Assembly (NCBI GenBank): GCA_024234995.1
Contig: JACKNF010000035.1
Span: 1 to 22,292 of the forward strand
DNA from: Gammaproteobacteria bacterium
Lineage (GTDB): Bacteria > Pseudomonadota > Gammaproteobacteria > Competibacterales > Competibacteraceae
Reading direction: 5' to 3'
Length of the DNA stretch: 22,292 bases
Shown here: piece after piece, positions 14,570 to 21,427 of the stretch
How positions within the stretch are numbered: position 1 is the first letter of the stretch
Layout: each line of letters opens with the position of its first letter
Made by a program: the position numbers and the translations under genes
Notes under the pieces: generated by a model
Seen by the model: the letters and a program-made list of their open reading frames with translations, nothing else
Databases searched by the model: none
What the model was told of the DNA's origin: nothing

Positions 14570-15388
14570 TCAAAAACCATATCGAAGTTTGCTGAAGCTC
14601 AATGAGGTCGAATGAAAAAAACTTACTAATATCATTTTAGACGGAATTTGACCAGAGTAAATCCACGTATATAATATCGTATTGCCATTATCCACTGTCT
14701 TGCTGGGATCGTAATCGCAGCCGATTATCTGAGTGACTTGATCTACAGTCATACCACCTTGATCAAAAGGCGGCGTACTACCCGGACTAGTCGTGATCGC
14801 GTTGAACTTAGCGACGGTGAAGTTCTCGTCTGAGCATTTGACTCCAATTCCACCTCCACTTCCGCCGCCACCACTTCCATTGCTTGCTTCTACCTTGGCA
14901 ATCGCAAAATTCTGCTGACTTTCTTGCCAGACCAAGGTTACATCAGTCCCTGCTTGCGGGAATCCTGAGATTTTAAAGCTGCCACTGGCTCCTCGGAGGA
15001 AATCTTGTCCAAATGTGTTGACTGTGAAAGTTGCTTTTCCGAATTCAACACCGTCTGCAAAAGCGCGGATCGTATGCTGTCCAGCACCTAGACTATTGTA
15101 GTTAACGAGTAGACCAAAACCGGTATTCGTCTTCCCGCAAACCGATAGCGTATCGGGCCGTTCTGTGCCGTAAGCAGCGGAATTAGCTGTCTGAGAGTTA
15201 TCAACCATGAAGTAGACATGACTGGCATTACAAACCCAGCCAGAGATAATGCCGACGCCGCTTTGAAAGGAACCCGGTTGTGGATTTTCCAGGCTATCGG
15301 CCCATGCGGCGGGCGCCGTTATAACCCATCCACACAATAAAGCGATAACAGCCTTATGTCTCGTATTGATAACATTTTGTTTTTTCAT
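14570..15388 (-). CDS. Secreted protein: Ig-like N-domain plus BLIP/SmpA-like C-domain
   Basis: The product has 272 residues. A signal peptide ends after 'VITAPAAWA' (30). Residues 32-165 carry 'LENPQPGSFQSGVGIISGWV', 'YGTERPDTLSVCGKTNTGFG' and 'AGQHTIRAFADGVEFGKATF', ending 'VWQESQQNFAIAKVE'. This domain is common in exported proteins of some wastewater gammaproteobacteria. A Gly/Ser linker follows (about 170-181). The C-terminal part ('FTVAKFNAITTSPGSTPPFD', 'GMTVDQVTQIIGCDYDPSKT', 'ILYTWIYS') has the pattern of BLIP/SmpA-OmlA-like domains. GAGAG lies about 10 nt before the ATG. Binding of a surface or extracellular protein is a reasonable guess. An 18-bp palindrome (15420-15437) upstream may be an operator. 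Confidence 0.75.
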   Translation of the reverse strand: MKKQNVINTRHKAVIALLCGWVITAPAAWADSLENPQPGSFQSGVGIISGWVCNASHVYFMVDNSQTANSAAYGTERPDTLSVCGKTNTGFGLLVNYNSLGAGQHTIRAFADGVEFGKATFTVNTFGQDFLRGASGSFKISGFPQAGTDVTLVWQESQQNFAIAKVEASNGSGGGGSGGGIGVKCSDENFTVAKFNAITTSPGSTPPFDQGGMTVDQVTQIIGCDYDPSKTVDNGNTILYTWIYSGQIPSKMILVSFFHSTSLSFSKLRYGF

Positions 15389-15419
15389 TTTTTTATTTCT
15401 CTCAATAGCGCGTCATTAC

Positions 15420-15437
15420 ATACCTTGAATAAGGTAT
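15420..15437. promoter_or_regulatory. 18-bp palindrome, candidate operator
   Basis: ATACCTT-GAAT-AAGGTAT is a perfect 7-bp inverted repeat with a 4-nt spacer, 32 bases upstream of the leftward secreted-protein gene. That is a classic position and size for a dimeric repressor site. The cognate regulator is not identified. Confidence 0.4.
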
Positions 15438-15810
15438 TATGTTACAATCGAACAGATAAGAAACAATCGGTCTTTATTATCACAAAAAAAGCGATATATA
15501 AAGCAATTTGTAACGTTAAATAACAGCGTTGCTTGGATTGCAGAAGGGACACCCTTAGATAACCTGGCAACGACAGCCAAGGGTCTTGGCATCACGAATC
15601 CAGGGCGCGACCCGCAAGCGCAGCGACCGGCCTTTGCCGCCGGGCATCGGTGAACGGCATACGCGCCAAAAGCCCCCGGTGCGGCTGGCAGAGACGCCAC
15701 GCCAAGGAGTGCGCGCATCTAGCCAGGGGCATGGACCGCTTGCCGGGATTGCCATCCGCGGCAAGCGGGTCGCAAGGGCACTTGATTTTTTGAGGCGTTG
15801 CTATTAAATT

Positions 15811-15825
15811 GTCATAAGCTATGAC
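15811..15825. promoter_or_regulatory. 15-bp palindrome upstream of the XRE regulator
   Basis: GTCATAAGCTATGAC is a perfect 6-bp inverted repeat with a 3-nt centre. It lies 26 bases upstream of the regulator's ATG, next to a -10-like GATAAT (15826-15831). XRE repressors commonly bind such short palindromes and control their own promoter. Confidence 0.5.
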
Positions 15826-15851
15826 GATAATAGACTGATGAGGACAGACTG

Positions 15852-16082
15852 ATGAGCCATAAAGAGATGGGACACTGGATCATGGTACGGCGGGCAATGC
15901 TCAGAATGAGCCAAGCCCGGTTAGCCAACGCGATCGGCGTTGACCAGAGCTATATCAGCTTAATCGAACGGGGTGAGCGGCCATTATCCGATAAACTGCG
16001 CCAGAAGATTTCGACGGCGCTGGGTTGCACACCGGAAGAACTCACGCGATGGCCGCAAGCGGCGTATGTTTCGTCACCCTGA
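15852..16082 (+). CDS. XRE-family helix-turn-helix regulator
   Basis: The product has 76 residues, a single HTH_3 domain: 'WIMVRRAMLRMSQARLANAI', 'GVDQSYISLIERGERPLSDK', then 'ALGCTPEELT'. The helix-turn-helix covers about residues 18-45. GAGGA (15840-15844) is 7 nt before the ATG. It overlaps the next ORF (start 16049) by 34 bp, so the two are probably translationally linked. It likely represses its own transcript through the palindrome at 15811-15825. Such pairs of a small Cro-like regulator and a replication-like protein occur in plasmids and prophages. Confidence 0.85.
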   Translation: MSHKEMGHWIMVRRAMLRMSQARLANAIGVDQSYISLIERGERPLSDKLRQKISTALGCTPEELTRWPQAAYVSSP

Positions 16083-16315
16083 CCGGATCGGTTACCGCTG
16101 CGCTGATGCTCAGCCAGGCGCTCTACTGGCAACGGCGCACCCAGCATGCAGGGGGCTGGTGGTTCAAGATCCGTGATGAATGGACCAGCGAAACCGGCAT
16201 GAGCCGGCAAAAATTTATATGTATCGTGAACAATTCCTTGTTTTTCTCATCGTATGTTCATTGGGAGAAGTCCGCTGGCTTTCTCTCAAACCTTCCCGAA
16301 TGGCTAATGACCTAA
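16049..16315 (+). pseudogene. Plasmid/phage replication-like protein, N-terminal fragment
   Basis: From the ATG at 16049 the frame reads 'VTLTGSVTAALMLSQALYWQ' and 'RRTQHAGGWWFKIRDEWTSE', then 'TGMSRQK'. This is the N-terminal pattern of plasmid and phage proteins with 'AAlxLSQaxYWqxRt...GWfykt.eEW..ETgLsr', which continue with 'eq.taR..L'. After about 16207 the composition changes to AT-rich and the sequence ('FICIVNNSLFFSSYVHWEKS') no longer fits. The gene is therefore cut at about 16207, where the AT-rich chemoreceptor segment begins. The stop at 16313-16315 overlaps the candidate FliA promoter. Confidence 0.55.
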
Positions 16316-16339
16316 AGTAACTACAAGCAATGTCGATAT
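16313..16339 (+). promoter_or_regulatory. Candidate FliA (sigma-28) promoter
   Basis: TAAAGTAA (16313-16320), an 11-nt spacer and GTCGATAT (16332-16339) compare with the flagellar consensus TAAAGTTT-N11-GCCGATAA: 6 of 8 and 6 of 8 matches with exact spacing. It is 76 bp upstream of the sensor gene that precedes the chemoreceptor. Chemoreceptor genes are a known FliA class, which supports the call. It also means the plasmid module would be expressed with the host's flagellar regulon. Confidence 0.55.
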
Positions 16340-16415
16340 CAGATTTGATGGAAACTAAAAGACGGTCTCCAGAAAATAATGAAAAATCAGCATCCACAAT
16401 GATAAGGAAATAATT

Positions 16416-16982
16416 ATGAGATATTTAAGATTTGTTTTTTGTGCAATTACCCTGCTGATATTTACACAGGCTTGGGCCGCTTTTGAAGTCACGCCAGAAC
16501 TCCAGAAAGAACTTAATCAACTTACTGAAACTATAAAAGAATGGGCTGCGGACCCTGTCATTGTAAATGCTGTAGTCGCGCAGAATCAAAAAGGCCCTAT
16601 CGCTGATATGGATAATACGAAATGGAAGTCAATTCGCCGTAGCGATGCGCTAATCAAGGAATTCCAAAGCAATGATGCAGGTCAATGGCTCAAGCAGAAA
16701 CTGGATGAATCAAAAGGTTTATACAGCGAGGCATTTCTTAATGCCAGTCATGGTGAAAAGGTCGCCTTTGTAGCAAAGACTAGCTCTTATCTTCATCAAG
16801 GGAGTGCTAAATTCGATCAGCCTTTCACGAAGAGTCAAACTTGGCAAGGTGAACCTGAATTCGATGAAAGCTCTCAGGCTCACCAAATTCAGCTCTCGGT
16901 CCCGGTACTTGTCAATCATAAACCGATTGGCGTACTGGTCATCGGCGTTAATCTGACTCAATTAGCTCAGATGTCTAAGTGA
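16416..16982 (+). CDS. Periplasmic PDC/Cache-like sensor protein
   Basis: The product has 188 residues. The signal peptide ends after 'LLIFTQAWA' (about residue 21). The mature part has the arrangement of a single PDC/Cache sensor domain: an N-terminal helix ('LQKELNQLTETIKEWAADPV'), then 'NTKWKSIRRSDALIKEFQSN', 'GEKVAFVAKTSSYLHQGSAK', and the typical end 'IQLSVPVLVNHKPIGVLVIG' plus 'VNLTQL'. No membrane helix or signalling domain follows, so it is a free periplasmic sensor. AGGA lies about 8 nt before the ATG. Its neighbour is a methyl-accepting chemotaxis protein with a 4-helix-bundle ligand domain. The protein may bind a ligand and dock on that receptor. The Cache call is by pattern; an exported binding protein of unknown fold is the alternative. 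Confidence 0.7.
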   Translation: MRYLRFVFCAITLLIFTQAWAAFEVTPELQKELNQLTETIKEWAADPVIVNAVVAQNQKGPIADMDNTKWKSIRRSDALIKEFQSNDAGQWLKQKLDESKGLYSEAFLNASHGEKVAFVAKTSSYLHQGSAKFDQPFTKSQTWQGEPEFDESSQAHQIQLSVPVLVNHKPIGVLVIGVNLTQLAQMSK

Positions 16983-17211
16983 TATCCCCAGCAAGCGAGC
17001 TTTATTACGCTTGGCCTTATTAGCCGGGCGTATTTTCGCATGTTTTATGCTGAGCTCTTTCCTTTAAAATAAAAGGAAAATATCATCAAATCAATCAGAT
17101 GGAAGATAACTCTGTACTAAAAGCAGATTGACTGCTTAATAGCCGCCCGCTGAAAGCCGGTGATTGTTGCGTGGTCAATGATGAGGCATAAATAACTGTT
17201 CTTGAAAAAGA
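16983..17211. other. Intergenic region with two hairpins
   Basis: CAAGCG/CGCTTG (near 16990-17012) and TTTCCTTT/AAAGGAAA (17058-17079) are perfect short stems between the sensor gene and the chemoreceptor gene. The second is AT-rich and not followed by a T-run. No promoter stands out, so the two genes may be co-transcribed with partial attenuation. Confidence 0.35.
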
Positions 17212-18789
17212 GTGATTAATGTGATTCGCCTAAAAATCTGGGGAATAAAAACCCAATTGATTGCCTCTTGTGCATTGATTGTCCTATTGGGTGCTGGAAT
17301 GGGCCTTTGGAATTTGAGTAATTTCCTTTGGGCAGATGCGATGTTCCAGACTATCAGCCAGAAAAACCTGCCAGCGGTCGATTACTTGGTTGAGGCTGAC
17401 CGTGACATGCAGCAGGCACTGGTGGCCGAACGTAGTTTGATGTTTGTGCGGCAGTCGTCTGAAGACGCGACCGCAATGCGTAAAACACATGAGGAAAACC
17501 TGCAACAAGCCAGAAACCGCTGGAAGAAATACCAAGCAATCCCGGCGAATGCCGAGGAATATCAAATCGCAACGCAATTTGAGAATGCCTTTACTGCATG
17601 GGAGAAGATCTCAAAAGAGATTTTATCGCTATTGGCGGAAGATGCGCCGGCCGAGCGGCTGGATGCCATCGACCTTTCGCTTAGCGAAGGTAATACCAAG
17701 TTTGAAACAGCGCGAAATATTCTTAATAAACTTACGGAATTACGCTTGCAAGACGCGAATAACCTGGCCGCTCAAGTCCAGAAATCAAGCACGTCAGTAA
17801 GCGGCTGGACGCTGGCGCTGGTCGCAATCCTGCTCCTAACGGGAGGATTAATCAGTTTTCTACTGACTCGAAAAATCATCCATTCCTTGCGGCAAGGCAT
17901 TGCCCTCGCCGAACAACTCGCTACAGGGGACCTCACTGCTGCTCATACGGAAGTGACGGCCAATGACGAAATCGGCCAGTTATTACGAGCAATGCAGACC
18001 ATGAACACTGAATTGCGGCGGATCGTTGGCCAAGTCATCCACGCAACCGACCAGGTCAACTCAGCGGCAGCGGAGATTGCCCAAGGCAGCACCAATTTAG
18101 CACAACGCACCGAAGAACAAGCCTCGGCGCTGGAGGAAACGGCCTCTTCGATGGAAGAACTCACCGCCACGGTCAAGCAAAGCGCTGACAATGCCGGGCA
18201 CGCCAATCAATTGGCGGGCGCTGCACGAGCGCAGGCAGAACAAGGCGGGGAGGTGGTCGAGCAGGCGGTTACGGCGATGAGCGCCATTAGCACCAGCAGC
18301 CGGAAGATTGCCGATATCATCGGTGTTATCGATGAAATCGCCTTCCAGACGAATTTGCTGGCGTTGAATGCCGCGGTGGAAGCGGCGCGCGCCGGGGAAC
18401 AGGGAAAAGGGTTTGCCGTGGTCGCCGCAGAAGTCCGCAAACTCGCGCAGCGCAGCGCCGATGCCGCCAAGGAAATCAAGGGCCTGATTACCGACAGTGT
18501 GACCAAGGTCGACGATGGCGGCAAGCTGGTCGAGCAATCGGGAAAAACCTTGCAGGAGATCGTTACCGCGGTCAAAAAAGTCAGCGGCATCGTTGCGGAA
18601 ATAACGGCGGCGGCGAAAGAACAAGCGTCGGGTATCGAACAGGTCAACACGGCTATCCTGTCCATGGATCAGGTCACCCAGCAAAATGCCGCGCTCGTGG
18701 AGGAAACCGCGGCGGCCAGCCAATCAATGGGTGAGCAAGCCCGCGAACTCCAGAGATTGATGGGCTTTTTTAAGCTGGACCAATCTTAG
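17212..18789 (+). CDS. Methyl-accepting chemotaxis protein
   Basis: The product has 525 residues. TM1 is about residues 14-36. The periplasmic domain (37-195) fits a four-helix bundle (4HB_MCP, with 'NLPAVDYLVEADRDMQQALV', 'AERSLMF'). TM2 is 198-219, followed by a HAMP domain (about 220-272) and the cytoplasmic signalling domain with the invariant hairpin tip 'IDEIAFQTNLLALNAAVEAA' (373-392) and 'RAGEQGKGFAVVAAEVRKLA'. Methylation-helix motifs (QRTEEQASALEETASSMEEL) are present. There is no C-terminal receptor-methylase tether. The start is GTG at 17212 or 17221; GAG at 17210-17212 favours the latter. The 3' half is GC-richer than the ligand-binding half, as is usual for MCPs. It follows the periplasmic sensor gene and would feed signals to the host's CheA/CheW array. 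Confidence 0.95.
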   Translation: MINVIRLKIWGIKTQLIASCALIVLLGAGMGLWNLSNFLWADAMFQTISQKNLPAVDYLVEADRDMQQALVAERSLMFVRQSSEDATAMRKTHEENLQQARNRWKKYQAIPANAEEYQIATQFENAFTAWEKISKEILSLLAEDAPAERLDAIDLSLSEGNTKFETARNILNKLTELRLQDANNLAAQVQKSSTSVSGWTLALVAILLLTGGLISFLLTRKIIHSLRQGIALAEQLATGDLTAAHTEVTANDEIGQLLRAMQTMNTELRRIVGQVIHATDQVNSAAAEIAQGSTNLAQRTEEQASALEETASSMEELTATVKQSADNAGHANQLAGAARAQAEQGGEVVEQAVTAMSAISTSSRKIADIIGVIDEIAFQTNLLALNAAVEAARAGEQGKGFAVVAAEVRKLAQRSADAAKEIKGLITDSVTKVDDGGKLVEQSGKTLQEIVTAVKKVSGIVAEITAAAKEQASGIEQVNTAILSMDQVTQQNAALVEETAAASQSMGEQARELQRLMGFFKLDQS

Positions 18790-18898
18790 TTCTTCAGCAG
18801 CGCGGGCCCTCGATGCCATGCTGGCTGGCGGCAAAGGGGGCTTTCTTGCGCAGATCGATGGCTATGAAGCACTTATTAACGCCGTTAAAGTGACTTAA
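18790..18898 (+). pseudogene. C-terminal gene scrap
   Basis: The frame 'ARALDAMLAGGKGGFLAQID', 'GYEALINAVKVT' is open from within the end of the chemoreceptor gene to a stop at 18896-18898. It looks like the tail of a protein but has no start signal, and I do not recognise it. It ends inside the 21-bp repeat (18890-18910), so the repeat may be the junction that cut it. Confidence 0.3.
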
Positions 18899-18910
18899 GT
18901 TAAGTTAAGT
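18890..18910 (+). repeat. 21-bp direct repeat, copy 1, 3' side of the par locus
   Basis: GTGACTTAAGTTAAGTTAAG plus T is identical to 20014-20034. It consists of TTAAG pentamers. Both copies bracket the parA/RHH operon, about 1.1 kb apart. Confidence 0.85.
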
Positions 18911-18919
18911 GATCTCACA

Positions 18920-19243
18920 TTAATTTGACGTGTTCTGGTCAGCGGCAAATTGTTCCAGCGCCAGTTGCGTGAGGATGGGCATGAGATGCCGTTGCAACAG
19001 TTTATGCTGGCTGGTATCCCGTGCTTCCGCCAGATAGCGCAGCATCGCCAGTTGATAGTCATTGAGCCGGATCGCGACGTTGTAGCGAGGCTTTTCACTG
19101 GGATCGAACCGGCCCCAGGGGGGGGCTGCTGTTTCGGGGATGCCCCGGTTCCGGGCGCCGGCGGCGAACGCTTCCAGCGCTGCGGGATCGATGTCCGGTT
19201 CTATCGTGGGCGTGGGGTTGGGGTTGAGGCTGAATTTAGCCAT
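18920..19243 (-). CDS. Ribbon-helix-helix ParB-like centromere-binding protein
   Basis: The start at 19243 is preferred because GGAG lies 6 nt upstream and the ATG overlaps the parA stop (ATGGCTAA), giving translational coupling; 19255 is the longer alternative. The product has 107 residues. A disordered, Pro/Ala-rich N-terminus ('NPNPTPTIEPDIDP') leads to a C-terminal domain, 'KPRYNVAIRLNDYQLAMLRY' and 'LAEARDTSQHKLLQRHLMPI', with the strand-helix-helix pattern of RHH (CopG-like) proteins. In type Ib partition systems such a small protein follows ParA, binds the centromere repeats and stimulates the ATPase through its flexible N-terminus. The TTAAG repeats on both sides are the likely binding sites. 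It likely also represses the operon. Confidence 0.75.
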   Translation of the reverse strand: MAKFSLNPNPTPTIEPDIDPAALEAFAAGARNRGIPETAAPPWGRFDPSEKPRYNVAIRLNDYQLAMLRYLAEARDTSQHKLLQRHLMPILTQLALEQFAADQNTSN

Positions 19244-19880
19244 CGGTGTCTCCATAGATTTCTCCCGCCAGTACCGCGATCTCGGCGAGGGCTTTATCGT
19301 TGTCGAGTTCGCAAGCGCCCCGCCCTTCGGTCATGGCGTCCCGGTAGACCTTGCGCTCGCTGATCGTGGCGGCGGAAGGAATCAGGGCGGAAAGTTCTTG
19401 TAGCAGTTCCCGCGCGTCGACGGTTTCTTTGATCGAGGGGTTCGTCGGGGCCATTGAGATCAGCACCCGCGCTTCTAGCAAGGGGTTCATGCCACGCGCC
19501 AGGGTGACCAGCTCGTTCATGTGCAGGCTGGTTTCCAGGTCGGGCTGGCTGGCGCGCAGCGGGACATAGACTTGGTGGGCCGCCACCAGGGCGGTGCGCA
19601 GCTCCTCGGAATCCCGGCCCCCGGCATCGACGATGACCTCTTCATAGCGTTTGGCCAGATCGCGCAGCGCATGAAAGACGTTGCCCCGGCGCTCGGCGCA
19701 ATGCACGGCAGGCACGCCCGGCAACAGGTGGCGCCGGTCCACCCAGTTCGCGGCGGTGCGCTGCACATCGGTATCGACCAGCAGCACATCCCGCCCCTTG
19801 ACCGCCAGCCAGGCGGCCAGGTTGGTCGCAAGGGTGGATTTTCCAGTTCCGCCTTTCTCACCGCCCAGCAATAAAATCAT
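19236..19880 (-). CDS. parA: ParA-type partition ATPase (type Ib)
   Basis: The product has 214 residues, the short form without an N-terminal DNA-binding domain. It has a deviant Walker A, 'KGGTGKST' (K9 to T16), Walker A' 'LLVDTD' (33-38) and Walker B 'VIVDAGG' (84-88 region, D86). 'VPLRASQPDLETS' is the usual P/S region of ParA/Soj proteins. It would pull plasmid copies apart over the nucleoid with its partner encoded by the next, overlapping gene. The ribosome binding site is weak. About 115-150 bp upstream lie direct repeats of the TTAAG/GTTAA type. The gene's high GC matches the backbone. Confidence 0.93.
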   Translation of the reverse strand: MILLLGGEKGGTGKSTLATNLAAWLAVKGRDVLLVDTDVQRTAANWVDRRHLLPGVPAVHCAERRGNVFHALRDLAKRYEEVIVDAGGRDSEELRTALVAAHQVYVPLRASQPDLETSLHMNELVTLARGMNPLLEARVLISMAPTNPSIKETVDARELLQELSALIPSAATISERKVYRDAMTEGRGACELDNDKALAEIAVLAGEIYGDTDG

Positions 19881-20274
19881 CGGATCGCACTCGCGTTCAG
19901 TTGCGTTCAGTCAACGTGGCATTCATGAACCCGCGTTAAAATGACTTAAGTCAACTTACGTTAAAAATAACATCATATCCAGTAAACGTTAATTTACGTC
20001 AATTTAAATCAATGTGACTTAAGTTAAGTTAAGTTAAATTACTAGCGAGTTAGTCAATGAATTGAATTTTAATAAAAAATTTCTAAAAATTAACTATAAA
20101 AAAATACTCTTTTTCCAGACTATCCTATTCTTGAATAGTTTATTTTTCGCAGACTTAGCGAATCATGCAAAAAATGGCTTTTAACTTTAGTTTCCAGAAA
20201 TCGCCATTTCCGAAAATCATGAAACCGGCTCCCGCCGCAACAGGGTAGCGCGGAGCGGGTGGAGTACTGCCGCC
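19881..20274. other. Partition regulatory and centromere region plus AT-rich recombinase leader
   Basis: From 19930 to 20040 the DNA is packed with related AT-rich motifs in both orientations (ACTTAAGTCAACTTACGTTA, AACGTTAATTTACGTCAATT, then the TTAAG run). This is the likely parS/operator. A possible parA promoter is TTGACG (20002-19997) with TATGAT (19977-19972), spacing 19. From 20041 to 20230 the sequence is AT-rich with a 14-bp palindrome CTATTCTTGAATAG (20125-20138) and AAATGGC/GCCATTT repeats (near 20171-20214). Those could be recombinase sites. No gene is seen. Confidence 0.55.
20014..20034 (+). repeat. 21-bp direct repeat, copy 2, upstream of parA
   Basis: Identical to 18890-18910. 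Here the TTAAG pentamers run one unit further (to about 20040). It is part of the motif-rich zone upstream of parA and is probably bound by the RHH protein. Confidence 0.85.
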
Positions 20275-21204
20275 ATGTTCGACCGTGAAATTTTTGACCA
20301 GGCCCGCCAGGAGTTCCTTTCCCATCTGCTTTACGCCAAGGGCCACAGCAAGACCACCTGCTATGCCTATAACTCCGATATCGGCATCTGGGCTGACTGG
20401 CTTCAGACGGCCGGCAAGGACTGGCAACGGGCGCGGGCGGTGGATGTCGAACAATTCGTTGCCTGGCAGTTGCGCAACCGGCAAGTGAGTGCCGCCATCG
20501 TCATCCGGCGGATGAGCACCCTGAGCAGCTTCTACAAATGGGCGCTGCGCCATGAGATCGTGGAGCGCGACCCGGTGTATCTGGCCGAGAAGCCCAAGCG
20601 GCCCCAGCGCCTCCCGGTATGGATGGAGAAGGAGGAGCAAGCGAAGTTACAGGCGGCCTTGAAGGACCGGAACAATCTGCCGCTGAATATCTTCGGCCAG
20701 AACCCGGAACGGATGACCGCGACCCGCCGCCGCTACGAGATGCTATTTAGCCTGCTGCTGAACGCCGGGTTACGCATCTCGGAGGCCCAGGGCCTGAAAG
20801 TCGCGGATGTGCGGCTGGTGGACGGGACGGCAAAGTCCGTGCGGGTGATCGGCAAGGGCGACAAGGAACGGCGGGTACCGCTGCCGGAAGCGTTTGGCCA
20901 GGTGTTCGGCTTCTGGATCAAGGATCAACCGCGCGGGGAGTTCGTGTTTGCCAAAGCGCCGGGTCAGCCGCCGGCATCTTCCCAGGCGGCCCGCGCCTAT
21001 CTGCGCGAGATGGTGCGCCAGGCCGGCATCGATAAACCGATCACCCCGCACAAACTCCGGCATACCTACGCGACCAACTTGCTCAACGCCGGCGCCGAGC
21101 TGGTGGACATCAAGGCGCTGCTCGGTCACGAGAGCATCGCCACCACCGAGATTTATACCAACGTCGGGCAGGCGCGGATGGAGGAGGTGGTGAACAAGCT
21201 GTGA
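20275..21204 (+). CDS. Xer-like tyrosine recombinase
   Basis: The product has 309 residues, the XerC/XerD length. The N-terminal SAM-like domain covers about 5-95 ('FLSHLLYAKGHSKTTCYAYN', 'RRMSTLSSFYKWALRHEIVE'). The catalytic domain carries R167 ('NAGLRISEAQGL'), K194 ('IGKGDKERRVPLP'), H259 and R262 ('HKLRHTYATNLLNAG'), H285 ('LLGHESIATTEIYTNV') and nucleophile Y294, a full set. GGTGGAG lies 10 nt before the ATG. Plasmid members resolve multimers or integrate and excise cargo. An insertion at about 137-152 ('LNIFGQNPERMTAT') precedes the catalytic core. It is followed 13 bp later by a partial second copy, and a third 3' end lies at 13285. Its site of action is not identified. Confidence 0.93.
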   Translation: MFDREIFDQARQEFLSHLLYAKGHSKTTCYAYNSDIGIWADWLQTAGKDWQRARAVDVEQFVAWQLRNRQVSAAIVIRRMSTLSSFYKWALRHEIVERDPVYLAEKPKRPQRLPVWMEKEEQAKLQAALKDRNNLPLNIFGQNPERMTATRRRYEMLFSLLLNAGLRISEAQGLKVADVRLVDGTAKSVRVIGKGDKERRVPLPEAFGQVFGFWIKDQPRGEFVFAKAPGQPPASSQAARAYLREMVRQAGIDKPITPHKLRHTYATNLLNAGAELVDIKALLGHESIATTEIYTNVGQARMEEVVNKL

Positions 21205-21217
21205 AGGTTGGCGCGGG

Positions 21218-21412
21218 GTGCCGCAAAAGGCTGGGATTGATAAACCGATTACGCCCCATAAATTGCGCCATACTTACGCCACCAATCTCCTGAACGCCGG
21301 GGCCGGACGGGTGGACATCCAGGCCCTGCTGGGCCACGAGAGCATTGCGACCATGCAGATTTATACCCACGTGAGGCAGGAAAGGATGGAGCAGGGGGTG
21401 GAGCGGTTGTGA
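21218..21412 (+). pseudogene. Partial second copy of the recombinase gene (C-terminal 64 residues)
   Basis: The segment encodes 'AGIDKPITPHKLRHTYATNL', 'LNAGAGRVDIQALLGHESIA', then 'TMQIYTHVRQERMEQGVERL'. It matches the end of the full recombinase from residue 250 onward. It keeps H-x-x-R, the second His and the Tyr but lacks the catalytic Arg and Lys. DNA identity is clearly below 100%, so it derives from a related gene, not a fresh duplication. An ATG is present but there is no good ribosome binding site. The membrane-protein gene begins 15 bp after its stop. Confidence 0.8.
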
Positions 21413-21427
21413 GGGGCGTGGCCGAAA

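Larger units (their letters stand above)
15389..15851. other. Intergenic region with an AT-rich half and a GC-rich half, no gene
   Basis: The part next to the secreted-protein gene is AT-rich and should contain its promoter. From about 15540 to 15790 the composition turns GC-rich and holds CCGCTTGCCG/CGGCAAGCGG (15736-15768), a perfect 10-bp inverted repeat. ORFs here are Arg/Pro-rich shadows. The switch suggests the edge of an inserted segment. Confidence 0.4.

Noticed and set aside
15437..15807. ORFs in both directions in the GC-rich intergenic block
   Set aside because: They are Arg/Ala/Pro-rich, lack ribosome binding sites and show no recognisable motif.
18097..18723. Leftward 208- and 152-codon ORFs opposite the chemoreceptor gene
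   Set aside because: They are antisense shadows of the conserved signalling domain of the MCP.
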